Shown one piece after another: positions 57,058-64,000 of a stretch of DNA of 64,000 bases. Origin of the DNA: Cauispirillum nitrogeniifigens (GTDB lineage: Bacteria; Pseudomonadota; Alphaproteobacteria; Rhodospirillales; Rhodospirillaceae). The notes under the pieces are model-generated. The model did no database searches. It saw nothing but the letters and a program-made list of their open reading frames with translations, and was not told the DNA's origin. The stretch is taken from positions 396,557-460,556 of the forward strand of contig NZ_JBLOOT010000003.1 of the NCBI RefSeq assembly GCF_049800675.1, given 5' to 3'. The position numbers and the translations under genes were made by a program. Every line of letters starts with the position of its first letter. Positions within the stretch are counted from its first letter, which is position 1.

Positions 57058-58365
57058 CTATGGGCGGCTGGCCTTCTGCCTTGCCTCGAAATAGTGGTCG
57101 ACGGCGCGCACGAAAGCCCGGCCGAGCTTTTCCCGGTACGCCGCCGTGCGCAGCAGGCGTTCCTCGTCGGCGTTCGACAGGTATCCCATCTCCATCAGCA
57201 CCGACGGCACGTCCGGCGCCTTGAGAACGGCGAAACCGGCGAAACGGTGCGACCGCGGCAGCAACGTCGTCTCGCGCTTCAGCTCGGCGACCATCGCCTG
57301 GGCCATGCGGGCCGACAGGTTCATCGTCTCCCGCTGCGCCAGGTCGATGAGGATGTTGGTGACTTCCTGGCTTTCGTGGGACAGGTCGATGCCGGCGATG
57401 ATGTCGGCCTTGTTTTCGCCCTCTGCCAGAAGGTGCGCCTCGCTGTCCGAGGCGTTCTCCGACAGGGTGTAGACCGACAACCCGCGAGTGCTGGGGTTCC
57501 TGATCGAGTCCGCATGGATGGACACGAACAGGTCGGCGCTGTGCCGGCGGGCCACCGCGATGCGATCGCGCAGGCGCAGGAAGACGTCGCGGTCGCGCGT
57601 CAGATGGACGGTGTAGCGGCCCGTCGCCGCCAGCAGGTCGCGGAACTCCCGCGCCGCCGCCAGGGTGATGTTCTTTTCATAGACCCCCGACACGCCGACG
57701 GCGCCGGGGTCGACGCCGCCGTGTCCAGGGTCCAGGACCAGCACGGGCTTGCGGTTGGCCGGCATCTCGCGCGGGTCGGCGGGCACCTGCACCGCGGCTT
57801 CCTGGGCCTGGGGCGCGCCGCCCAGGTCCTTCCAGTCGGGACTGCCGATGCGGTTGCCGGGGCCGGCGGCGCGCAGGAACTCCGCCGGCGAGGTATCGCC
57901 GAGGTCAAGCACGAAGCGCCAGCGGTTGCCGTCGCCCGGCGGCAGCAGGAACGCCTTGCGCACCGCCGCCGGCCGGCTGAGGTCCAGCACGATGCGCGAA
58001 TTGCCGGGCTGGAACAGGCCGTAGCGCACCGCCTGCACCAAGCCGCCGCCGCCCATCAGCCCCTGCTCGCGGAAGCTCCATTCCATTTCCGGCAGGTCGA
58101 TGACGATGCGGTAGGGCTCGGCCAGGGTGAACAGCGAGAACGGCACGGACTCCGACAGGTCCAGGACCACGCGGACGAAGCCGCTGTGGTCGCCCAGCCG
58201 CACCCCCAGCGCGCTGATGGCCGAGGCCGCCGGCGCCCACAGCAGGGTGCCCGCCAGACCCGCCAGTCCGGCCAGCACGGAGCGGCGCGGTAGCCCATCG
58301 GCCCCACGCTTCGACGCCTCGATGGTGGTGGAAGTCACCGGGGGCAAGCCCCGCGCGCCATCCAT
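57058..58365 (-). CDS. amiC: N-acetylmuramoyl-L-alanine amidase, AmiC type
   Basis: This 435-residue periplasmic amidase cleaves the amide between muramic acid and L-Ala, needed for septum splitting. A twin-arginine-like signal (LPRRSVLAG, Arg27-Arg28, then a hydrophobic stretch ending ASA) fits AmiC, which is Tat-exported in E. coli. An AMIN domain (about 50-165) targets the septum, and an Amidase_3 domain (about 205-425) has DPGHGGVDPGA and SIHAD with zinc ligands. The ATG at 58365 follows GAGGT by seven bases; an ATG at 58392 is less likely. It is divergent from rne. Confidence 0.93.
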   Translation of the reverse strand: MDGARGLPPVTSTTIEASKRGADGLPRRSVLAGLAGLAGTLLWAPAASAISALGVRLGDHSGFVRVVLDLSESVPFSLFTLAEPYRIVIDLPEMEWSFREQGLMGGGGLVQAVRYGLFQPGNSRIVLDLSRPAAVRKAFLLPPGDGNRWRFVLDLGDTSPAEFLRAAGPGNRIGSPDWKDLGGAPQAQEAAVQVPADPREMPANRKPVLVLDPGHGGVDPGAVGVSGVYEKNITLAAAREFRDLLAATGRYTVHLTRDRDVFLRLRDRIAVARRHSADLFVSIHADSIRNPSTRGLSVYTLSENASDSEAHLLAEGENKADIIAGIDLSHESQEVTNILIDLAQRETMNLSARMAQAMVAELKRETTLLPRSHRFAGFAVLKAPDVPSVLMEMGYLSNADEERLLRTAAYREKLGRAFVRAVDHYFEARQKASRP

Positions 58366-59016
58366 GGTCGCTACCTCACCCAACTGCGCCACGCTACCTC
58401 TTCTGCCGGGCCAGTCTCGCCTAATCCGACTCGTGGTGCAAGTGCATCAGGAGGCGCAAGCCCCCTCACCCCTCCGGGCGAGCCGGCGTCATGCATTTGA
58501 ATCCGCAGGATTTGCCCCTCCGCCCGCCGGGCCGGCAGTCCCGCCGCCGATGCGTGGCAGGGATGCATGACATGCAAAGAAGCATTGTGGTTCAGAGGCG
58601 GCGGCGGTATGGTGGCGGAGCGAATTTCCGCCGCCAGCGCTCTCGCGCGCCGCCCTTCTTCCCCACCACCGGCCCCCTCATCCCAATGATCGGGTCGACG
58701 GCTTCGGCAGGAGACGCGCCGATTGCCCGGTCCCCGCCCCGTCGCGTGACGGAGCCAGGCCCAGGCGAGGCTGGCGGTCTATTCGACGCCTTCACGGCGA
58801 CCCAGAAGTACACTCGAATTCGAGGCACAGACGTGCAGCCCCTCGGCCCGACAGGTGCATATTCCGCGTTCCCCGGCCCCGCTTCGCGCGGCGCTGGCGC
58901 GGCTTGCCGCATCTTCCCGGCCGCGTGCGGCGCCGCCGGCCTCGCTGGCATGACTTCGCGCCCGCGGTTGATCGCCTTGCGCGCCCGCGGCGTGGCGACA
59001 CGGAGATACACGTTAT
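58366..59016. other. 651-base intergenic region and probable long rne leader
   Basis: No supportable gene lies between amiC and rne. The region should hold both promoters and a long 5' untranslated region for rne, which in E. coli contains a hairpin through which RNase E controls its own mRNA. A perfect 12-base palindrome CTCGAATTCGAG is at 58813-58824, about 190 bases before the rne start, and GAATCCGCAGGATTTG near 58499-58514 is a short dyad. The sequence is GC-rich and could fold extensively. Confidence 0.5.
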
Positions 59017-61740
59017 ATGGCCAAGCGTATGCTCATCGACGCGACGCACCCGGAAGAAACCCGGGTTGTCGTCGTGAACGGCACCCGGCTGGAACAGCTT
59101 GACGTCGAAACGTCCACCAAGAAGCAGCTCAAGGGAAACATCTACCTCGCCAAGATCGTCCGCGTAGAACCGTCGCTCCAGGCCGCTTTCGTCGACTACG
59201 GCGGAAACCGCCACGGCTTCCTTGCGTTCAGCGAGATCCATCCCGACTACTATCAGATCCCGGTCGCCGACCGGCAGGCGCTGCTCGCCGCCGAGGCCGA
59301 GAACAACGCCGATGACGGCGACGATGGCGACAACGACGGCGTCGAGACCGTCGGCGGCGACGAAGCCGAGGAAATGCCCTCGCGCTCGCGCAACCGTAAT
59401 ATCCGCAACTACAAGATCCAGGAAGTGATCAAGCGCCGGCAGATCATGCTGGTGCAGGTGGTCAAGGAAGAGCGCGGCAACAAGGGCGCGGCGCTGACCA
59501 CCTACCTCAGCCTGGCCGGCCGCTACTGCGTGCTCATGCCCAACACCGGCAAGGGCGGCGGCGTGTCGCGCAAGATCACCAACGCCCAGGACCGCCGGCG
59601 CCTGAAGGACATCATGGCCGACCTGGACGTCGCCCCGTCCATGGCCGTCATCCTGCGCACTGCCGGCCAGGAACGGTCGAAGGTCGAGATCAAGCGCGAC
59701 TACGACTACCTGATGCGCACCTGGAGCCAGATCCGTGACACCACGCTGGAATCGCGGGCGCCCGCGCTGATCCACGAGGAAGCCAACCTCATCAAGCGCG
59801 CCATCCGCGACATCTACAGCGCCGACATCGAGGAGGTGCTGGTCGACGGCGACGAGGGCTACCGCGCGGCCAAGGACTTCATGAAGATCATGACGCCCAG
59901 CCACGCCAAGAAGGTCCAGCCCTACCGCGACGAGGTGATGCCCCTGTTCCACCGCTATCAGGTGGACAGCCAGCTTGACGCCATGCACAGCCCGACGGTG
60001 CAGCTCAAGTCCGGCGGCTACGTGGTCATCAACCAGACCGAGGCGCTGGTCGCCATCGACGTCAACTCCGGCCGCGCCACCAAGGAGCGGCACATCGAGG
60101 AGACGGCGCTCAAGACCAACCTGGAGGCTGCCGACGAAGTGGCCCGCCAGTTGCGCCTGCGCGACCTCGCCGGCCTGATCGTCATCGACTTCATCGACAT
60201 GGAGGAGTCGCGCAACAACGCCCAGGTCGAACGCCGCCTGAAGGACGCCCTGAAGCAGGACCGCGCCCGCATCCAGATGGGCCGCATCAGCCACTTCGGC
60301 CTGCTGGAGCTGTCGCGCCAGCGCCTGCGCCCGTCGCTGATGGAAACCAGCTTCGAGACTTGCCCGCACTGCGGCGGCGCCGGCATGGTGCGCTCGGTCG
60401 AAAGCGCCTCCATGCACATCCTGCGCGTCATCGAGGAAGAAGGCGTGCGCCGCCGCTCCACCGAGGTCACCGTCTCGGTGGCCACGCCGGTGGCCCTGTA
60501 CATCCTCAACAACAAGCGCTCCGCCCTGGCCGACATCGAGGCCCGCTACGGCTTCCAGGTGTTCCTGCGCGGCGACGACAGCCTGATCCCGCCGGACTAC
60601 CGGATGGAGCGCGTCAAGGGCGCGGTGGCTCCGCCGCCGGGCGTGGAGCGCGTCCTTGAGGTGGTCGAGCCCGCCGACGAGGCCGAGTCCCTGACCGAGG
60701 AGGAAGTCATCTCCGCCGAGGTCGGCGAGACTGCCGAAACCGGAGAGACCGCCGATACGTCCGAGGGCGACGGCCGCAAGCGCCGCAAGCGCCGCAAGCG
60801 GCGGCGGCGTGGCGGTGACGGTGTCGAAGCCGGCGCCGAGGGCACCATGACGGCCGAGGAAGAAGCCCTTGAGGAGGCCGAGGAGGCCGAGGGCGACAGC
60901 GAAGGCGACGCCGAGACGGACGGCGAGGACGAAGCCCAGGCCGCCGGCACCGAAGGTGATGCGGACAGCGAGGGCGACGGTGAACCCAAGCGCCGCCGCC
61001 GCTCCCGCCGCGGCGGCCGCCGCCGGCGCCGCAGCGCCGAGGCCACCGAGGCGGGCGATCTCGGCAGTGAAATGCTGACCGACACCGAGGCCGCCGTCGC
61101 CGAGGCCGAAGCGCCCCAGGGTGATGAGGTGTCCGGGGAGGACGCCGGGGAACCCGCCGCCGCTCCGGTCGTGGCCGAGCGTGTGAAGGTCGCGCCGGAC
61201 GCCGACGACACCTTCACCCCGCGCCGCCGCCGCGTCCGCCGCAAGAAGGCCGGCGCCGAAGGCGAGGACACCGCCGAGGTGGCCGCGCCGGTGGAGCCTG
61301 CCGCCGCGCCGGTCGAAGCCCCGGTCGAGGCCAGCACCGAAGCCGCCGTCGAGGCTGCTGCCGAAGCTCAGGCCGAAGCGCCGGCCGAAAAGCCCAAGCG
61401 CCGCAGCCGCGCCAAGGCCGCCCCGGCCGATGCCGGCGCCGAGGACAAGCCCAAGCGCAAGCGCGTCTCCCGCGCCCGCAAGGCCGAGGACGCGCCCGAG
61501 CCTGAGTCCGAGCCCGAGACTGTCGCCGAGGCGGCCGTCGAAGCCCCCGCCGAGCCTGCGGCGGAGCCGATGACGGAGTCCCCGGTCCCCGAAGCTCCCG
61601 CCGAAGTAGAGGCCGAAGCCGCCCCGCTGGCCGTCGAGACGCCCGAGCCGGTGGCCGCCGAGGCGCCGGAGGCCGAAGCCACCGAAAACGGCGAGCGCAA
61701 GCCCCGCCGCGGCTGGTGGAACCGCGCCACCTCCGGCTGA
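59017..61740 (+). CDS. rne: Ribonuclease E
   Basis: RNase E is the endonuclease that starts mRNA decay and processes rRNA and tRNA. This 907-residue protein begins MAKRMLIDATHPEETRVVVV, has an S1 domain (about 35-125) interrupted by an acidic insertion (AEAENNADDGDDGDNDG near 91-107), typical of alphaproteobacterial RNase E, the DNase I-like catalytic region with AIDVNSGRATKERHIEETALKTNLEAA (in part) carrying the metal-binding Asp, and the Zn-link CPHC. The C-terminal 350 residues alternate acidic Glu/Ala and basic Arg/Lys runs, the disordered scaffold that binds RNA and degradosome partners. A clear terminator follows. Confidence 0.96.
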   Translation: MAKRMLIDATHPEETRVVVVNGTRLEQLDVETSTKKQLKGNIYLAKIVRVEPSLQAAFVDYGGNRHGFLAFSEIHPDYYQIPVADRQALLAAEAENNADDGDDGDNDGVETVGGDEAEEMPSRSRNRNIRNYKIQEVIKRRQIMLVQVVKEERGNKGAALTTYLSLAGRYCVLMPNTGKGGGVSRKITNAQDRRRLKDIMADLDVAPSMAVILRTAGQERSKVEIKRDYDYLMRTWSQIRDTTLESRAPALIHEEANLIKRAIRDIYSADIEEVLVDGDEGYRAAKDFMKIMTPSHAKKVQPYRDEVMPLFHRYQVDSQLDAMHSPTVQLKSGGYVVINQTEALVAIDVNSGRATKERHIEETALKTNLEAADEVARQLRLRDLAGLIVIDFIDMEESRNNAQVERRLKDALKQDRARIQMGRISHFGLLELSRQRLRPSLMETSFETCPHCGGAGMVRSVESASMHILRVIEEEGVRRRSTEVTVSVATPVALYILNNKRSALADIEARYGFQVFLRGDDSLIPPDYRMERVKGAVAPPPGVERVLEVVEPADEAESLTEEEVISAEVGETAETGETADTSEGDGRKRRKRRKRRRRGGDGVEAGAEGTMTAEEEALEEAEEAEGDSEGDAETDGEDEAQAAGTEGDADSEGDGEPKRRRRSRRGGRRRRRSAEATEAGDLGSEMLTDTEAAVAEAEAPQGDEVSGEDAGEPAAAPVVAERVKVAPDADDTFTPRRRRVRRKKAGAEGEDTAEVAAPVEPAAAPVEAPVEASTEAAVEAAAEAQAEAPAEKPKRRSRAKAAPADAGAEDKPKRKRVSRARKAEDAPEPESEPETVAEAAVEAPAEPAAEPMTESPVPEAPAEVEAEAAPLAVETPEPVAAEAPEAEATENGERKPRRGWWNRATSG

Positions 61741-61758
61741 GGTCTCCGCGCAACGAGA

Positions 61759-61788
61759 ATGGGCCGCTCTTCGGAGCGGCCCATTTTT
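61759..61788 (+). terminator. Intrinsic terminator of rne
   Basis: Perfect 11-bp stem ATGGGCCGCTC (61759-61769) and GAGCGGCCCAT (61774-61784) with a TTCG tetraloop, followed by TTTTGTTT. Located 18 bases after the rne stop. Canonical Rho-independent terminator. Confidence 0.92.
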
Positions 61789-61812
61789 GTTTCTGCCGGG
61801 CGGTAGGTCCGA

Positions 61813-62262
61813 CTACTTCCCGTATTCCATGAACGTCTTCGCCGCCCCCTGGCGGTCGAACAGCATGGCGGCGTAGGGCTCGCTCCTGCCGCCCTGCTCC
61901 ATCCCCGGCGAGCCGATGGGCATGCCGGGGACCGCCAGGCCGGCGGCGTCGGGGCGGTCGGCCAGCAAGCGGTCGACGGCATCGGCCGGCACATGGCCTT
62001 CGACGACGTAGCCGTCGACGGTGGCGGTGTGGCAGGACTCCATGGCCGCCGGCACGCCCATCATCTGCTTGACCATGTCCATGGCCTCCACATTCTTGGC
62101 GTGGACGGTATAGCCGTTGGCCCGCATGTGGTCGATCCAGCCGCCGCAGCAGCCGCAGGACGCCGACTTGTAGACGGTGATCTCCGGCTTGGCGGTGTCG
62201 GCCAGCGCGGGCGCGGCCAGGGTGATCGCGGCGGCGAGGACGAGGGACGCGGTCTTGAGCAT
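61813..62262 (-). CDS. DUF411 family periplasmic metal-binding protein
   Basis: This 149-residue protein has a signal peptide (about 1-21, ending PALA) and a DUF411 domain. The motif SASCGCCGGW has Cys36, Cys38 and Cys39, and a later ESCHTA adds another Cys and His, a likely soft-metal site. Relatives are linked to copper handling, but no copper genes are adjacent. The ATG at 62262 follows GGAGAG; a GTG at 62283 overlaps the upstream stop and could couple the two genes, yet would place seven residues before the signal peptide. Confidence 0.87.
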   Translation of the reverse strand: MLKTASLVLAAAITLAAPALADTAKPEITVYKSASCGCCGGWIDHMRANGYTVHAKNVEAMDMVKQMMGVPAAMESCHTATVDGYVVEGHVPADAVDRLLADRPDAAGLAVPGMPIGSPGMEQGGRSEPYAAMLFDRQGAAKTFMEYGK

Positions 62263-62279
62263 CGGGGCTCTCCAGCTCT

Positions 62280-63701
62280 TCACGAAAACAGGTACGGCGC
62301 CAGGCGGCGGTCGTTGGCGTCGACGGTGACTTTGCTGCCGATGGGCGGAAAGGCGCGCTGTTGGCAGTCGGTGCGCTCGCAGATGCGGCAGTTCACGCCC
62401 ACGGGCTCGGCGGCCTCCAGATTATCCAGGTCCAGGCCCTGCGAGTACACTAGTTCGTGCGCATGGCTGACCTCGCACCCCAGGCCGACGGCGAACTGCC
62501 GCACCGGGCGCAGGTAGCCCCCTCCCCCCTTGACCACGGCATAGGCGATGCACACGAAGGTTGCGCCGTCGGGCATGGTGGCAAGCTGGGTGAGGATCTT
62601 GCCCGGCCGGGCAAAGGCTTCATGGATGTTCCACTTCGGGCAGGTCCCGCCGAAGCGGGCGAAATGCAGGCGCGTGGCGCTGTGACGCTTGGTGATGTTG
62701 CCGGCTTGGTCGATGCGCATGAAATAGAACGGCACGCCCGGTTGGCCGGGCCGTTGCAGGGTGCTCAGGCGGTGGCACACCTGCTCGAAGCTGGCCCCGA
62801 AGCGGGTGGCCAGAACCTCGATGTCGTGGCGCACCTCGCGGGCCTGACGGGCGAAGACACCGTAGGGCATCAGCAGGGCCCCGGCGAAGTAGTTGGCCAG
62901 CCCCACCCGCCCGATGGCCTTGGCATCGTCGGACGACAGCGGCGCGGCGGCGATCAGCTCCTCGATCAGGTCGGCATGGGCCAGTTGGGCGATCTGGTGG
63001 GCCATGTGGAAGCTGCGGCTGGCCGGGTCCAGCAGGGCGCCCAGGAACAGGGTCCGCGTGGCGGCGTCGAAGCGACGCATCAGGTCGGCTTCGCGGGTCT
63101 CCAGCACCACCCGCACGTCATGCTGCTCGCGCAGGTGCCGGGCCAGGCCCTGCTGCATGTCGCCGATCTGCAAGTCGGCACTCTCGGCCAGCGCCTCGGC
63201 GGCCTCGTCCAGCGGGCCGAAGTAGTTGTTGCAGTAGTAGAAATAGTCGCGCACCTCCTCGTAGGGGAAGTGCGCCGCCCCGGCCCCCTCGTCCTGCTCG
63301 ATGCTCAGGCGGTCGGCCATCGCCTGGAGCCGTTCGTTGAGTTGCTGGTAGGCCTGGTAGAGCGACAGCATGCGATGGGCGACAGTGGACGAGTGCGTGG
63401 CGGCGGCGCGCAGTTCCGTCAGAGTCGGCGGCTCCCCGGCGAACAGCGGATCGGACACCACCTCGCGCAGGTCGGAGATCAGCCGGCTTTCCTCGTCCTC
63501 GGCCAGGGTGGCGACATCGACCTGCAAGGTCTTGGCGATGCGCAGCAGCACCGTCACCGTCAGGGGCCGCTGGTTGCCCTCCAACTGGTTGAGATAGCTG
63601 GGGGAAAGGTCCAGCAGGCGGGCCATCGCCGCCTGCGTCATGTCGCGCTGCTCGCGCAGGCGGCGCAGCTTGTGCCCGACAAACAGCTTCTTGCGGTTCA
63701 T
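62280..63701 (-). CDS. Short-chain fatty acyl-responsive regulator (ScfR/RamB/PrpR-like)
   Basis: This 473-residue protein has an N-terminal Cro/CI-type HTH (about 7-62: LRRLREQRDMTQAAMARLLDLSPSYLNQLE in part), a middle ImmA/IrrE-like region (about 160-300) and a C-terminal DUF2083 domain ending in a Cys-rich GVNCRICERTDCQQRAFPP. The layout is that of RamB, MccR and PrpR, which respond to acyl-CoA and bind TTTGCAA-like DNA. It is divergent from pccB, and the gap holds several TTYGCAA elements. The ATG at 63701 starts the HTH domain; upstream in-frame codons look non-coding. It probably controls propionyl-CoA breakdown. Confidence 0.9.
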   Translation of the reverse strand: MNRKKLFVGHKLRRLREQRDMTQAAMARLLDLSPSYLNQLEGNQRPLTVTVLLRIAKTLQVDVATLAEDEESRLISDLREVVSDPLFAGEPPTLTELRAAATHSSTVAHRMLSLYQAYQQLNERLQAMADRLSIEQDEGAGAAHFPYEEVRDYFYYCNNYFGPLDEAAEALAESADLQIGDMQQGLARHLREQHDVRVVLETREADLMRRFDAATRTLFLGALLDPASRSFHMAHQIAQLAHADLIEELIAAAPLSSDDAKAIGRVGLANYFAGALLMPYGVFARQAREVRHDIEVLATRFGASFEQVCHRLSTLQRPGQPGVPFYFMRIDQAGNITKRHSATRLHFARFGGTCPKWNIHEAFARPGKILTQLATMPDGATFVCIAYAVVKGGGGYLRPVRQFAVGLGCEVSHAHELVYSQGLDLDNLEAAEPVGVNCRICERTDCQQRAFPPIGSKVTVDANDRRLAPYLFS

Positions 63702-63709
63702 GACCGTCC

Positions 63710-63841
63710 TTCGCAATATTCGCCACGCCATTTGTTTAGCTGCGAAGAGCTTCGCAACGCCACCCCTTTTTATCGTCAGCGGCGTTGAAGGCGGCGTGGC
63801 TTGCGAATAAACGGGAGTATCAGCACCGCGGAATTTGCAAA
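63710..63841. promoter_or_regulatory. Cluster of TTYGCAA elements between the ScfR-like regulator and pccB
   Basis: TTCGCAA at 63710-63716, a dyad CTGCGAA (63740-63746) with TTCGCAA (63751-63757), TTGCGAA at 63801-63807 (inverse orientation) and TTTGCAAA at 63834-63841. The last matches the RamB/PrpR core. The first lies within ten bases of the regulator start and the last is 14 bases before the pccB start, so both genes could be controlled. Confidence 0.65.
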
Positions 63842-63855
63842 GAGGGATGCCCTGA

Positions 63856-64000
63856 ATGCACGAAATCATTCAGCAGCTCGACGAGAAGCGTGCGCTGGCG
63901 CGCCTTGGCGGGGGCCAGCGTCGGATTGACGCGCAGCACGCCAAGGGGAAGCTGAGCGCGCGGGAGAGAATCGACCTGCTCCTGGACGAGGATTCGTTCG
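63856..64000 (+). CDS. pccB: Propionyl-CoA carboxylase beta subunit (3' end outside window)
   Basis: Only the first 48 codons are present. The N-terminus has LGGGQRRIDAQHAKGKLSARERI in part, the opening of acyl-CoA carboxyltransferase beta subunits, followed by DLLLDEDSF. With the alpha subunit it makes methylmalonyl-CoA from propionyl-CoA. Methylcrotonyl- or acetyl-CoA carboxylase relatives share this start, but the neighbouring ScfR-like regulator favours propionyl-CoA carboxylase. The ATG at 63856 follows AGAGGG. Confidence 0.85.
   Translation, partial: MHEIIQQLDEKRALARLGGGQRRIDAQHAKGKLSARERIDLLLDEDSF

Noticed and set aside
63702..63869. 56-residue N-terminal extension of the ScfR-like regulator
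   Set aside because: It would cross the operator cluster and the pccB start and precede the normal HTH start MNRKKLF.

Overview
The window is 64 kb of GC-rich, densely coded DNA from a free-living alphaproteobacterium, most likely a member of the Rhodospirillales. Four things point there: a Shemin-type 5-aminolevulinate synthase (hemA), the gene order rne / amiC-mrcA-prfB, an ELM1-like protein, and a pccB with a short-chain-fatty-acid type regulator. This is inference from protein content; no rRNA is present. I found about 54 protein genes (two cut by the window ends), no tRNA or rRNA, no CRISPR array, no insertion sequence and no prophage.

Layout. 1-8 kb: the end of a D,D-carboxypeptidase with a SPOR domain, a membrane protein, and a sugar-nucleotide group on the minus strand (galU; pgm with a phosphomannomutase/phosphoglucomutase), then VWA and DnaJ-type proteins. 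8-17 kb: a small HTH-containing gene pair, parE, an acyl-CoA thioesterase, a complete TRAP transporter (dctPQM), and a glutaminase fused to STAS and cyclic-nucleotide-binding domains. 17-30 kb: hydroxypyruvate isomerase, hemN, a lone receiver domain, an ELM1-like protein, enoyl-CoA hydratase, pyrE, a peptide ABC transporter without its ATPases, a dihaem peroxidase, PhoX and a tandem universal stress protein. 30-42 kb: a thioredoxin-NHL protein, an aminotransferase, hemA, a PadR-like regulator, an SRAP protein, an SDR, an alpha/beta hydrolase, hrpB, and a periplasmic rhodanese in one unit with a chemoreceptor.

42-50 kb holds a tightly coupled biotin operon, bioF-bioH-like-bioC-bioD-bioA, without bioB. 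It ends in a 97-residue protein that looks like a LemA with its middle removed, and is followed by tex. 50-52 kb holds the most unusual locus: a signal-less subtilisin-like protease translationally coupled to a small protein resembling the galactose lectin LecA (PA-IL). The protease ribosome binding site and AUG lie inside a perfect 15-bp inverted repeat. 52-62 kb is the envelope and RNA block: an L,D-transpeptidase, prfB with its programmed +1 frameshift, mrcA, amiC, and divergently rne with a 651-base leader. The window ends with a DUF411 protein, an ScfR/RamB-like regulator and the start of pccB, separated by an intergenic region carrying repeated TTYGCAA elements that look like the regulator's operators.

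The strongest leads are the protease/lectin-like pair and its start-codon hairpin, the mini-LemA in the biotin operon, the duplicated bioC-bioD coupling junction, the regulator-pccB operator cluster, and the rhodanese-chemoreceptor unit.
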